A DNA stretch of 64,000 bases, taken from contig OV121087.1 in the NCBI GenBank assembly GCA_921293015.1, forward strand, positions 40,162,630-40,226,629, read 5' to 3'. Below the pieces are notes generated by a model that was given only the letters and a program-made list of their open reading frames with translations, was not told where the DNA came from and made no database searches. Made by a program: the position numbers and the translations under genes. This document shows positions 37,201-51,759 of the stretch, one piece after another. The DNA is from Phorcus lineatus. Its lineage: Eukaryota > Mollusca > Gastropoda > Trochida > Trochidae. Each line of letters begins with the position of its first letter. Position 1 is the first letter of the stretch.

Positions 37201-37639
37201 GTGTATCACCATAAAATAACTTTATGAAACCGGCCAGTGGTTCATTGCTTTTTGACGTCAAAATGCAAGATGTTTTATTGTCTTTTGAAAGACTGAATAG
37301 TAATTGGTTTTTGGTAAAACAACAGTCAAATGTGTTCAAGATATGGAAAAACATTTATACCTCATGGTTATGCGGACAAATATAGTATAAAAATGTATCA
37401 ATTGACATAAGCATAGGAAATGTACCAGTACATGTTCATTTACATTGAACTGTTTTTTAAGATCTAGTTCCTGTTTGTTATTTGGCACTCTTATTTTTTC
37501 AATGTCAAATATAAAAAATGTATTTTCTTAAATAAAGATGATATATTGTTTTAGTACATTTGTTATATAACGCAAACACTTAATTACAATCTCAAGTAAT
37601 CTCATAAAAGCACAAGGTTCTGTTTAAGTAAGATATTAT

Positions 37640-40600
37640 GAATGTTTTATGGATATTATGACGATGAGAAAATAGAATTTTCTGGATTAAAAAGATCACA
37701 TTATATATCATGTATTATAAATTAGCTTACTCCGTCATCAAGTGATTTTTCATCTTGATTGAGACAATTTACTTTACTGAATTAAAAGTTTGAAGTGTAA
37801 TAACTTTAGAATAGTTGTCTCGTATTATTTAATTCGAGATTAATTGAACTATTGAAATACGAATTGTTTCAGCATAAAAATGAGAGAAAGGGTCTTATAC
37901 TAAACAACACTTGTGAAGCGCCAATAAAATATACATGTACATCTCTTCTTAAACACTATATCGCAACATTGGTATTTTATCCGTTTGGTGGGTAAAAGTG
38001 AAATATACATTCTAAATGGACAGAAACTGAAAACCCTTCACTTTGCCTCCCGTTATCGATAAGTTCACTAGGAGATTCAAGATTTCACAAGCTTTCATGA
38101 ATGCACGAGGTTTGCGTTCATTTTGTCTCTTTGATTCGAACAAGATGCACGTGGAAATAGGTTTGCACGAACTGCACGTGCAATGCCGTCTGTTAACACA
38201 ACTCTACGACTAGTGACAAGTGGAGCCAGATGTGGGTTTTTAACATTTGAACTCAAGACCAATTTGAAAAGTAAGAATTATTAGATAGTGAAATGCATAA
38301 AATTTTCGTACAGGTTTGTGCATACTCTTTAATTCAGACCCTCTAGACCTTCCTCGTCAAATAGTATATCTCTTTTACAAGTTTACTTAGACTTGAATTA
38401 AACACTACATGCTTGCCAAAACCTTTAACTTTGATGATGATTAGAATATGAGAAATAATTTGCTAATTTATAAACCTGGAAATTGTTTAGGCTCTTGCTC
38501 ATTTATAATTAAACCTTATCATATATACTATGGAGGTCAAAGGATTTCAAGAAAAATTGTTTAAGAGTTTTACGTACTTTTTGGTTCAATACCAATCATG
38601 AAAAAAGAGCATTAAAGACATACTTTTTATGTATTCATGCGTTAATTTACGGATTTAAGATGGCACACCGAGGTTTTCTTTCCAGTTATTATACATTCGT
38701 TGGTTAAGGGATGGGCTCTTACTTACAAACATTCTGAAACCAATATCTACTTCTTATAACTATACATAGATAAAAAATAAGGATACATTTCTCTAGTCTT
38801 TTAATCATAAAATACCATTGGAATAGTCCATATAAATGATTATTATCTTATAAAAAGTTTGTAATTTATAAGTACATTGCCTTTATTCGGCGTTCATCGT
38901 TATCAATTTTTTTTTTCTATAAACGATTTAAATTTGTTATTGGTTTGGAAATGACGAAAGTAATCATATTGTCCGATGGGTTTTATCTATCGAAGCGCAC
39001 ATATAATGCGAGAACTCTCCTTTGTTATCAAGCCTATTGTCTTATTTATATTACTGAGTAACGTAAAGGCAAATGATTAGTGATAATTCGGTGTTTGTCA
39101 CCGAGAATCACGAGGGTGACATCCAGCTACAATCCATGATATGTATTGGCAAAAACAACAATCTAAATGATAGCGAATCAACGACCAAGTACCCATGACT
39201 ACAAAAGAATAAAGGCATGCAATGGGGTCAACATCCCTGTTATCTTTGAAAATGGTGTTTCTATGATGTTTTCAGCACTGTTCTCTTCATATTGAGCCAT
39301 TAGTCGAAACAATCGGAAGAGTTCATTTGTGCGGCCATGACATTTTCAAAGTTGGAATATTGCGCAAATCAGGCAGCTGCATGCTCATTGCACAAAATCG
39401 ATTCGTGAAATATCAACTTAAAAATCGTTATTAATCGTTAAAAAATGTTTTCTCCTGATAACCAGCATAGGTATAAGTTGTAGATCGAGCACGCTTACAA
39501 GCAATATAGCGATGCTCGTAGGTTTCACCCCAATGCATAGCCACGATGTTGCGGGCTTTCTCCCTTCAATAATACTAGCAGCCGCGATAAAATTGAAATA
39601 CTCTTGAAAACGGCGACAAATCCCAACTCACCTCACCATCAAGCACGATAGGCATTATAGAAGGTGCCTATAACCCGGTCCGGCTGTTTTCTTGATTGTT
39701 GTTTCGACAAAACACTTCCTTGTGAATACATCTTACCAACCTCATTCAACCAACTGCAGGATATACAGTTAAATATATGGAGTCGGAAAGAAATTTGTGA
39801 CGAAGCAAGTTTCATAAATTATGTTTAAATTTTAGTCTATGATTAGCCAGAATATCAAACGGGTTACCAATCCGATTGTATCACATGTATTGATGCTGTA
39901 CTTAATTGTTTAGAATACAGACCCACGTGTTTGAATTTCATATTTGATGTCGTCATTAGTCAAAGTCAAAGAGTTTAGTCATGCGGCCCACTCATCATAC
40001 TCTTTAAAACAACTGATGATATGGTTGACTACACCATTAAAGAGGTTATTTTACCCACCAACAAAATGGAAAGGGCCAATATAGTCAAAAATTTATCCAC
40101 TAAAGATTTCAACATTCAGCCGCTTATTTTTCAAATGACTCTAAGTAGGAGTACTAACTATTTTGATATATTGACACATAACGTAAATCTGCTTTCAAAT
40201 AACTACAATTACAAAATTATTTTTTTAAGAATGGAAGGAACTAATGGACATTACATTCAATCCGACATCTTCCCCCGCATGGCTTTGAATTGCACCAGTC
40301 TCAATCACAGTCTCTAATTCAAACCTTGTTTCCAACCCGTCAAATTCTTGTTTCTAGTGCAGCGCCCTCTTCGGCGAAAAGTAATAATTCTCAAATGATT
40401 TGTCATTGGACTATCAAGATCCGTCGCAGCAGCCTGGACGAGAAGCACAGAAAAGCATGGGAAAAGGCAAGTCATTGAGGCTGGCGAACATATAGATCAT
40501 GCGTGGGAAGATGCTAATCCGCATGAACTACAAGTGCGATATCGGCAATATTCACATGTGAAGGTAGCAAATAAGATGAATTCGTTCTTCCACACATTCA

Positions 40601-42018
40601 GCTGAGTCAGTTCCATATGCTAGTACATAAAGTCACGTTCACAAGACTCAACTTGTTTAAAGCGAGTTTGACAAATATTGCAGGAATTAATACATACAGA
40701 ACATTAATCAAACTCAAACGATGTTTCGCTATTCATATATTTCAAATATTTGAAAACTCCATTTATGAAGGGTTTTTTTCATACAAGGGTCATAATTCAG
40801 ATTAGATAACTTATTCCAAGATATCACTGACAATTTTCAAAATAGTCGCAAGATTAAAAATAACAAATTGGCAAAAGGATTTCAATGTTTGAAACACAAA
40901 ATATATTTCAATGTTAACACGTAAAATAATATAAATGAAAGTCACTTAACCCCATTACCATCAAATTTCAATACTTATCAGAATTCTATTATCCACCCGT
41001 GTCAAAAACCTATAATTATTCAAAAAAGTATATCAATCTAAACATTATCAAATGCAAAACGCTTCCATCGATAAAGCATATCGCTTTTAAGTATATCTAA
41101 ACTCTGTATACACTTATAAGAAACAGCTTTGTGAAAGTATATTTCGCACCTATGAAAATCACTTACCGGAAGAAAATGAACAAGATTTAATCATAGGTAA
41201 GGGACAGGTAATCAATTTCAAGGCGACAAGCTAAACACAGAGCGCGTGATATCTACAAGATGTCTTGTCAATAGCAGAATGATTGACAGCCCATGGACTA
41301 GACAATCTTCGTTTGAAATATGATACGCGTATGTATTACACGTTGCTTATATTTTGTCCCATACGTATGGGAAAGCCGCCCACAAAGAGCCCACACTGTG
41401 TAATTGACACCTTTATGGGTTGTCTATTTCGTTTAGAAGTGAAATAGACACACTTACATTTAGAAATATACATCAACGTCAGTATATTAGATTGCGAAGG
41501 CGATACGTAGCAATTTATCATTCACGTAGGTAGGTGAAATGTATGGTGTGAATTTGGCGACTAGAAGTCGATTAACTAGAAATACCAATCTACTCCTTGT
41601 ATGGCATTTCCTATAACAGTGTCGGCATTCATAATGTTTGTTTTTATTTGGAATGTATTAACGCAATGAATACGTGATCGAAGGTAAACATAACATACTA
41701 TAGAAGCAAGAATCCTACATTTGCATAATTATTTTCAGTTCATGTATCCAAGTATAAATATGTTTTTAACCCAGGATAAAAGTTCACGTTATAACAAATA
41801 CGATGTCACAAAGCATATGGTGAGGCTATAAAACATTTCATTGTTATTTAATGGACGAAGGTTCATGATAAAATTTGGTAGAAGCAACCATCTATACAAT
41901 GTAGCAACGAGCAATTGATGCCACCAAAACATTTGCATTTCTCTTTCAAAACCCACAGTTTTACTAAAAGTATGAATCCACGCCAGTAACAATTATATGA
42001 TTTATTCATTTTAACATT
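37640..42018. other. Gene-poor region, no gene seen
   Basis: No exon with splice context or recognisable domain. The open frames at 40021 and 40290 have no family resemblance. The stretch 39060-39720 is less AT-rich than its surroundings, and near 40500 a piece resembles family-2 MITE interior (ATCCGCATGAACTAC, GCGATATCGG). Confidence 0.4.
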
Positions 42019-42503
42019 TTAAAGAGGCACAGAGTATGTTGTTTGAGTCAAATATGTCAAACATCATAAATGGTGTTAATCTATCGAGAAGTAGTCGTTG
42101 TTTCCGAAAATCAGAATCCTAATGCTTATCAGTTCAGAAAAGTGACAATAATTGAGTCAATGTCGTATTTTTGTGATCGAAAACCGAACAGTGGCGCGCA
42201 CCAATGATTCAAACCTAATTCCGGAAACGTATTTATTGCAGACACAAACACAAATATTAGTTGATAGTGTTCAGTAGGTCATTAAGTAATAAACACGTTA
42301 ATTGGACTCATTATTACAATTTTTTTAAAACATTTATAGGGTCGTTTTTCGATTATCAGTGAAAACAAGAAAATAATGATTTTGGCAATTTCGAGATAAA
42401 GATGCAAGTTTAGGGAGGCGATTCTTACTTAACGTAATAACGTATTTGGGCTCTTGTTAAAGCCAAATTAAAATTAAGGAAACATACTCTATGTCAATGT
42501 TAA
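42019..42503. mobile_element. TTAA MITE family 1 copy
   Basis: TTAAAGAGGCACAGAGTATG at the left, AACATACTCTATGTCAATG then TTAA at the right. TTAA at both edges; the interior GGCGCGCACCAATGATTCAA matches the other copies. Confidence 0.75.
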
Positions 42504-45500
42504 CTGAAGAATTCTGGCTGCAACTTACAAACCTGTCCCATAACAATCTCTTCATGCCACAGTAAATGTCATAACTTTCTGACATGCGTGGCTTCATTAG
42601 TAAACGCTTTCCATGAAGATAAAAGATAAAGACTCACATCATAAAGACTTCATAAGTAGGACCAAACCCTAAATTCCACTACCAGTATTTCAATGGAGTA
42701 GGCCTACTGTGATTGTACTAGGATTGGATCCTGAGAATGTCCAAGATTGTCAAATAGTGAATTTCATACATAAACTAGGGTTTGCGAATCTATGTATGGG
42801 GAACATGAAAGATTTTATCATAAAAGATCACATAACACATCCCCATTTCTTAAATTTCAACAAGTTTTACCGTCCTTTTCCTAAATCTTTTTTTATTTCG
42901 GATTACCAAATTCCTATACAGAGTAATTCAACCTAGCATACTCGAGTAATGCGTATTCTTCAATCCCCATCCTTGATGGAAATAACTTGTCATATTACCA
43001 CGAAGACAAGTTCAAGTTACCAAGCAGGAATTTCGAATAACCAGACACTGCTATTGTCTCAGTGTGCGATCTACTGATGACAATTCCAAGCATTACACGA
43101 ACTGCATGAAATGTGATTACTCCCAGAAAAAGGGGGGTAATTGGTTGTTGTTCCTTCAGATGTGATACTGTATAAGATTCCTATCTGTGACAATACAACG
43201 ATGATTGATACGTGTTACGAAGAGTGTCATAAATCATAACTTGACAGCGATGCTTATCAGCGGTCAGATTACTTTATTAAAAAATGAGGCATGTCTATTT
43301 CAATTTAAAATGAATTAAATGTCTAAACATTGTTATTGTAACAGTTACATATTCATTATGTATTCCTTCAACATGTTATTAAATTATTAAAATTCATTAT
43401 TAGCTTTATAGAATTCCAAAAAGAGTGTTTATCCAAGATCGCATGACAAGATATTGTTATACATGAAGATATGCAAAAGTTTGTACCTTAAATGAACCTA
43501 CATGTATTATGAGACACTAATGATTCTCTTCATATTTTCAGTTCATATTTTCAAGTTCATTATGTCCCCCACATTGTAACGATTAAATATAGGTTTTTTT
43601 ATAACATATTTTGTTACATGTCATGAGCATTCATAAATTGTCAGTGTAATTTTAATATCTCTCTAAACCGTGATATGAATAGTAAGTTGACTAAAACATG
43701 GCGCAGATCTAGTACCATAGTTTTGAGTGGGGTTGGTCAGAACAATTGGCAAAAATATATATGTTTGCGAATCGAGGAATTTACTTTGTTATACCAAAAC
43801 TGAAAAAGAGCATTTTAAAATGAACTGTAACGATACGAAGTTATAAAAAACATAGTTACGTTCTTTACGGCATTGTTATATTGGTATTTCAATAGATTTT
43901 AAGTACAAAGTAGCATAGGTTTTATAGTTTACTGATACATTTATCTGTCACTTTCCCCTCCTTTATTTAATATCAGTTCTTTCCGAACTGTACCTGCCTG
44001 GTACGACTGCAGTCAATTCTAACAGTAATCGCGAAGGCCTTCTCTACATTTGACAGTCTACAAGCTTATTAGACAATTTGTTAGAAAATTACTAAAAGCT
44101 TTTAGTCATATTTCTTAAATCGAAATATCCAGGTGTTTCGAATCTTTCACATCCTTCATTTAATGAAAATGATAATAAAATAATTACGATTAAATCTTTT
44201 TTCAACAACGATGAACTCTAACTGACTGCAAATGCATAGCCCAAAGCAGGATTCGAACCCGCACTTCAGACTACCCTCATATCATTCGACATGGTACCAC
44301 CCTTCCCAAACTAACACGTCAATATAACCATTACCTGCCAAAGGAGAAGGCGGACAGGTCTAATCTTATCATTTAAGTTTTAGATCTGAGAGCATGTCTT
44401 TAAGTCATTTGAGGATGTCATTAACCTTTTCCTCGTTCTTTCTTCCTCTTTCTTTCTTCCTCTCCCTCATCCAACCACTAACCTACGAGAAAGGGTTTAT
44501 GCATTAAAATGTTTGTGTGAAATCCCCACGCATGTCGTTAAGTATCAAGTCTATTACGTCGAAGACCCGCACCCCTTCGATTTAACACTACAGGGCTTCA
44601 ACGGTCCTTGGAAGGTTTAAGGGTCTTTTAGGGCCCTACATTGAACATTTTCAAATCCCTTTTAAGTCGTTGCATCATTTGAATTGCAGTATTCCTACCG
44701 CTATTTCTTTCTCATAATGTTTTGCTCTGTCTATCTCTCGTTTTATCTCTGCCTCTCTCACTATCTGGCACGGTGTCTGTCCTTATCTATGGTCTGTCTG
44801 TCTGTCCGATTGTCTCTCTATTTTTCCGCTCATGGTGGAAACTTTGGTTCTTTTCCTCATTTAAAAATATATACCAAATACCATTACAAATTTATATCTA
44901 TCATGGTTTATTTTATGATCTGAATTCAATGTAAGTATTGCCTTCTTTTATAAAATGTGATTTTCATTGCCATATAGATACATGTAGCTGTGGATCGGTT
45001 TACAACAGTTATAGGGACATGTTTTGCCAATCTATTCCTTTTGTTGAAAACAGGAAATGCCTAATTCTGGCAGCATTTACAAGATTGAAATACCCGTTAA
45101 TTTATTCAAGACCATTATCAATACCTTTCTTATACACCCCTCCCAAGATAGAAAAGGCCGAAAGGTCTTATTTGGACAATTCACTTCATTTACAAGTTTG
45201 AAATACCCGCGCCTCCCTTGACCCCTATTGTCCACTCAATGTCCAGTCATTGTCCACTCCACTCCCGCTGTTCGTCAGCAGTGACGAAGACATCAGATGG
45301 ACGTAAAACCATGGTCAGTCTGTCAGTGAAGTGTGAAATGACCACTATTACGTCACAGAATCCTGTCGTGTGGCCATTTGATTGACCACGGTCAGCATGC
45401 CTCTCCCTGACCCCCGGGCAGGAGTGTTGAGAGGGACCCGTGATAACATCCTAGCCACGGGCTATCACCTCCACACCTTCTGAGGAATGGACATGGGGTC

Positions 45501-48500
45501 AACATCTTGCTCGACGGTCAAGGGCTGTTGTATGATATATGTTGAGATAAATTGTGTAGCGTTCAAAGACTAGTATACATATATTTAGTTTTAAAATTCG
45601 GGTAATGGGAGAAGTTTGTTTTCATCTATTGAACTTGTAATATATTGTGAAAATACATGTCATTTTGTTTGACATTCCTTTGAAAAATTTAATGAAATAA
45701 TGCTGTTGCTTTATTGAAAATGGCCAAATCCGTTTCTTAATACCATTCCAATGTTGGTAATGTTGAAGAATACGAAAGTTCGGAAATAAAAATGGATTGT
45801 TCTATGGTTGATAAGTGATGACAAGTGCTCATTTTAAGTTTTTTGTAAAAGTAACGATCCACAAGTACGGGACATTTTTCATATAATTTGGTGATATAAA
45901 GATATGTGTAAAACTCTGTATTATGAAACGACCCAAGAGTGAGCAGGTTTCATTTTAAAGATGGGAATACTGAAATGTTATTGATTACCTATCATTTTTA
46001 AAATTTGGAAACTTTTGTAAAATGCAGTAGCAAAATAAAAGCAAGATTCCTAGAAGGAGTAAAGATGTTGAAAGGATCCACTGATAGCATCAAACCCTCG
46101 GTCTATCTCCCGCTACTCTTGTGGGATGTACAGATAAAAGGTTACTATCGTCTTGATCCCTTTTGGGAGGGACAGAGATCAGGGGATTTTTTTGTTTATG
46201 ATTGGGAACTTTTGTGAGAAGAAATAACATCAGGATTTAATTCTGAGAAACTACAATGTGCCAGTGTCTTATACGTTCACAAAGAAGATTTAATCAGGAA
46301 ATCGTGCTTTCGTTTGAATTTTACTTTTTCCTTCCAAAGACTGTATCAGGAATTATTGTTTAATGATATTTGTAAAATAATGGTGTTCAAATTGTAAGAT
46401 TGTGATGCTATTAACTTGTACTTTTATACCACGCTAGTGGTTGTTATTTTTCGATTTTATTCAATTCTTCACCTCGACTCCAAATACAAACAGAATCGTA
46501 GTCCTGCTTCATGACTGTGTATATAAAGGGGCCTTTAATACAGTCTAGGTCCACATTAAGCAAGTCTAGATGATTGACTGAATACACATGAAATAAGGAG
46601 CCCAAATTTTTTTCAAAATATGGATGAAGGAACATTTGAATTATTATTAAAAATTTTCATAGACTAAATTTTGGTCTAACAGAATCGCAGGGATTGAGAA
46701 AATGCGATGTATGTTGAAATTTTAAAAGTGGTATAACGGTCGACTAAAGAAGGTTTGCTTTGTTTTTATGTTAGGAGGTTTTCGTACGAAAAAGTTATAA
46801 TTCATCACACTAGTGTCTAAGAGTAATGGAAAACTTTCGTGACACTCGTGAAAACTTTCTTTAAGATTGCTGGAAATTCGAAATATCATCTTAAGAAAGT
46901 TTCTTATTACCGTGGCTACATTCGATGTACTTGCTATACGTTAACATAGAAGATTAAATTTATTCAATGGCAAAAACAGCAATTTATGGGAAGAACAGCT
47001 GCATTCAGAAGAATATCAGTGTTTCTTTTTTGAAAACTTTGGCAAAATGATCGGTTTCTATGAGGAAAAAGTTTCAACACATGTTCAATGAGTATAAGAG
47101 GAAAGTAGTTTCATTTTTTATCGAAATTATCACCCTGGTCATTTAAACGATCAGCTAAAACTGTACGGCTAACTATGAGATATAAGATAGACCTAGATTC
47201 AGTTCATCCAATCATCTCTTCAGAACTGAAAATGGTAACTAAGCAAAATTATACCTTGCCAAAACCTCATCATGGCAATACCAAACATTTATTTGGTATG
47301 CAGAAAATCTCACCTACAGCTGAGTAGACAATGTCTTGTGTGAAGATGAGTTTGGTAAGTTGAGTTTTGTGTGTAGCTCAAAGAGGAAGTCCTAGTTCCT
47401 GAATTCCTGACACACATCAGAGCATGCCAGGATGACAACAGTCTTGTAGTTACATCCAGAGCGTGTATCAGTGATCCATTTAGATGTGGTGATAGTTTTT
47501 ATTATAGAAACAATATTTCAAAGTATTTTTTTTAAATTTAGAAATCGAAAAATCTCCAATATTATTAAAAAACGTTGTTAGTGCTTTATACTCACATATT
47601 TCTAAAATATATTCTTATGATATTACAATATATTTTTATCGAATAAAATACTTGAGTGCCGTTTTGTCCTGTTATAAAAGGTTATGTTTTTGGTTTTGTC
47701 GGCGTTGGGTTTTATCCGATTGGTTCTTGAGATTTTGTCCTAGAGTGTAAGCCTACACTCCAAAATGTCATTAATAACGCGGGAAAGAGCTCGTTATCAT
47801 GGCTACATTACTGATTACTTATTTTCCATTTAATGATACATGATCATCACAAACATAAGAAATCAGACGAAATTTGCATCAACAGACGAGGAGGATAACA
47901 AAATTTTGGGTCCTTGTTGAGATATTCGTAAAGTTAAATAATCGAGGAGGTTATATAATGAATAAACATGACTATGATCAAACAGGTCATGAGTAATCAT
48001 TGGAGAAACTATATTTAAAAAATGAAATAAAACAATGCAAGACGAAGTGTAAAAAAAATATTTCGTCGTGCCTGTTTGTCTTTCCTAATTGCTATATCTT
48101 CATGTTGTTAACTAGTTTAAATATTTTTAGGTTTTTATGTCATGTAATGTGATATGGTCTATCTTGGAAAAGAAACCCGTTTTTTTAATATTTCACAATG
48201 CACTGACGATTTTAAAAACTTATATGTAGGCTATCGTGCCATGATCTCCATTTATTCAGGTTGATGCGATATACTTCATTATTTATTTGGTATTGTATTG
48301 TTTGTAAATCAGTGAAATATTGAATATTCTTTTCGCGTTTTCATGTGTGTTTTTGGATTCCTTTGATTTTTAGAAGCTAAGAAGCCTCTAAGATGTGACG
48401 AAGATTTAACATCCATCAGAACATGCATGTAAATGTAAGATAAAGTTATTGCTAACCCTGCACATGCTAAAAAAAAATCTGAAAAAGCTGTTGAATTCAA

Positions 48501-49878
48501 AGGAATTCAGAAATTGGGATATGAACGCTAAAATACATCCAAAGTTTCTTAAATACAGGAATTTGTATTTCATCTAATTACTTTTCATATATTCCTTAAA
48601 TCGTGTCAATCAAGGTACGATCTTCAGTTATCACATGACGGCGAACATTAATATCCATAAGTTAAAAGCACAGTGATGGAATTTTCTTCGATAAAGTCTT
48701 TTTTATTTTCTCATGAAGTTTAATTATGATAAAATATTCATTAAAGAATGCCGCTCTTTTAAAATGCCGCCTCACAATTCTACTGTCGTGTAAAACTTCG
48801 CTAATTGGTCAGAGAAAATAATGAAGTCGGGGATGAAATGATGAAGTCAGAGATAAAGAGATGAAGTCTATTTTCCTCCCTCCAAAATCATCTGAAGGGG
48901 ATGTTAAGATGAAAGTCAATCTGGCTACCGTGTGAATTTAACGCTAGGGTACCCCGAAACCCTTCCCCCATAAATGTTGACCATCTTTAAAGTCAATCTT
49001 ACACTAGCCAGCGATTAGTTCAACCGCCCCACTGGTATAATGACCTCTTTTCAAGTCGCCGCTAAAGTTTTCAAAAACAATATAGATAATTCTCTTTTCC
49101 GTTAGATGCCGATTTCACCCGAGGTGATGTCCGATATCATCAACACCGTTGTTAATTTCATGACCCCGGAGATCAAAGGTCAAAGGTTTTAGCGAAGAGA
49201 CGAGTCGAGTCTCGTCTAATGCATGGTACTTACATTTCCCTTACGTTATCACTGCATGGCATCAAGCGTAATGGATTTTATTGCTCATCTATTGTCTTCG
49301 TCATGCCGCCCCCAGTTAACAATTATCAATTTTCGAACGGAGATGATTTGCTCTTAGATAATAACATATCTACCTGAGCGTTAATTTACACCTGTAAAAG
49401 GCGGTCGCTTTGATGAATAGTGAATGCATATTGCGTAGCGTGAAAAAGTCGTTTAACGCTGCGGATGTCCTGTTTTCGATCACCATTACGGCAATTTACA
49501 CAAGAGGTGGTCGCTAATTTAGGTTAATCGGCTATGGATGCAAATTTGAACAAAAGATATCGATTTTAAGTATGTGCTTTTCACGCCTAGTTGCTAATAG
49601 TGGCGTTGTACATTTCGTCTGTTAATGGAGCTTGGAAATGGATAGGGAGCAATTGTTGATGAAAGTTTAACTGTAAATAATCCGAAAAGTGTCCAAATAT
49701 GAAAGGAAACATATTCCATCTACATTGTTGAAATCAATGTTTTTATTTGATATTCTTTCCATAAAAAAAAATTTCTGAATTGAAAATATATTTAACAAAA
49801 AATGAATGGGTCATGAATATATGATGAAATACACGGTGACTGAAATATAATTTTAGATATGATTTCCTTCGGATGTCA
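42504..49878. other. Gene-poor region with simple repeats, no gene seen
   Basis: CT-rich tracts at about 44420-44480 and 44720-44830. A tRNA-like B-box on the minus strand (GGTTCGAATCC, 44250-44260) may be an old SINE head. Stretches at 45180-45540 and 48830-49520 are GC-richer than their surroundings. No coding exon can be supported. Confidence 0.4.
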
Positions 49879-50325
49879 TTAAAGGGGCACAGAGTATGTT
49901 GTTTGGGTAAACATGCCAAAATTTAAAAATGGTTTCCTTATGCCGAGAACTACAGGTTGTATCTGAAAATCACCATATTAATGCTTCTCGGTTCAGTATA
50001 GTGAGAACAAACAGCTTAGAATTGTGTTTTTGTAAACTGGACACTGGCGCGCGCCAATGACTCAAACGTAATTTCGGACGCTTATTGACAGCAGACACAA
50101 CGGCCAATATGGTATGGTAGTGTTAAGCACATCACATATGTGTTATACAAGCAAATGGGACGTAGAACGTCAACCTCGTAACATTTATATAGCCGATTGT
50201 CGATTACTATTGAAAACAAATAAATATCATTTTGGTGATTTGAACTTTACGAAGGTTACATGGTACATTGGTTATCATATTTAAGCAACATACAACATTT
50301 CGAAACATACTCTGTGTCACTTTAA
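49879..50325. mobile_element. TTAA MITE family 1, best-preserved copy
   Basis: TTAAAGGGGCACAGAGTATG at the left and CATACTCTGTGTCACTTTAA at the right are inverted repeats over about 23 bp differing at one position, with TTAA at both edges (49879-49882 and 50322-50325). 447 bp, no coding capacity. Confidence 0.85.
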
Positions 50326-51759
50326 TAGTTACTAAAATGCAACAGTAAGTACCTATTGAGATCAAAAACATAAAAGTTACCCGCGATACCAGTGAATGTG
50401 AATGTGATAAACCGTTTAATTATTTCGGTAAGTAATTTTGATTTGATCTAAATACTGCCTTTAGAAGCATTTTGAAAGTTGTGAACCAAATGCTGATATG
50501 AAAAGTGGAACCTTTAAACATAAGAAATATGATACAATGATCTCATCGTTCAATCCTACAGTATTCAGAACAGTATACAGTATGAATTTTTACATGTGTC
50601 TGACTATCTCTGCATATAACAAAATCTTATTACATTCTCTTACTCAGAATCCACTTAAGAATCCACTGAAATATATCACGTTAATCAATCACACACTGTC
50701 GCCGGTTTGACATATACACTTGTTCATAACATGTATAGACACGGTGAAATAGACAATTATAAACATATATATCATGATATGTCACTGCCACACGCATCTA
50801 CAGACTGGATGACCCCAGGGCTCACAATCTCTACCCCCAGGATATGGACATCCCTACTTGATGTTCATAGACGCCACTGTCATTATGTGACAAGCACTCA
50901 GGCAAATACATTCTTGTTTAATTGAAATATACACGTGTCAATTGCAGCCCAGAACCATCTGTTACGAAATAGATGTATGTTGATGTCGAAATCAGCACTT
51001 GAGTTGACACTGTGCATGAAATTGACATGGTAATCGATTAGCATGTGCATTTCATTGCAATTTGTTAACCTCACTCACCTGGTTTTCTCAAGTATATTTT
51101 GTTTCTACAACTTTGTACAGCCTAAAAATACCTACTCATTTCAACGTTTGGTATGTTTTAAGTTTATGGGTACAGTTCAATATAACGTGTACCCCTTTGA
51201 ATAAAGACTGGCCCATTTTTATACTAATTTTGCATTTCAGAACACTGCATTTTGCATATTATAATACATGCTTTTCAGTAAAATAATTTAACAATTGTAC
51301 AATGTTTTCTTTTCATGTAATAGTGCTTAAATGAATACATTGCTGAATCACTCCACAATTTGTCCAAGTCGTAATGTTTCTTGCATTATTGCACAAACTG
51401 TACATGAAAAATTCTAGTTAGACAATTAAACACCCGATTTCCATTTCAGTACATGTTTTCTATTTCAGTCCAAGTTTTATTTTTTGAATCATAACATTTA
51501 TGATAAAAATAAAAACAATGATATAACAAAATAACTATAATTTTGTAATCCAATCCGTAATCGCACACTTACACAACGTTTCATTACATTAAATACATCA
51601 CTTGCTTGATAAGTTATACATCTGCAAAAACGTAAAGAAATTGTCTATCCATAATATTACCTTCATCATCCTTTCTCACAAGCAGATTTCGATTAATTGT
51701 TTTTCATAAATTTATTCATCATGATGAAAATGTTTAAAAAAAATGAAGAAATCTATTTA

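Larger units (their letters stand above)
34010..37640 (+). repeat. Segmental duplication, copy 2 (contains the real last four exons)
   Basis: Counterpart of about 10100-13150. It holds the intact exons at 34118, 34646, 35428 and 36406 plus 3' flank, and has the 301-bp MITE insertion at 36900 that copy 1 lacks. Confidence 0.7.

Noticed and set aside
40021-40478. Overlapping 98-aa and 62-aa frames
   Set aside because: No splice context, no recognisable motif, AT-driven composition.
44225-44330. tRNA gene on the minus strand
   Set aside because: Only the B-box (GGTTCGAATCC) fits; no convincing A-box, anticodon arm or acceptor stem could be drawn. At most an old tRNA-derived SINE head.
46005-46217. 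70-aa frame on the plus strand
   Set aside because: Reads somewhat like protein but has no family resemblance, no promoter and no splice partners.
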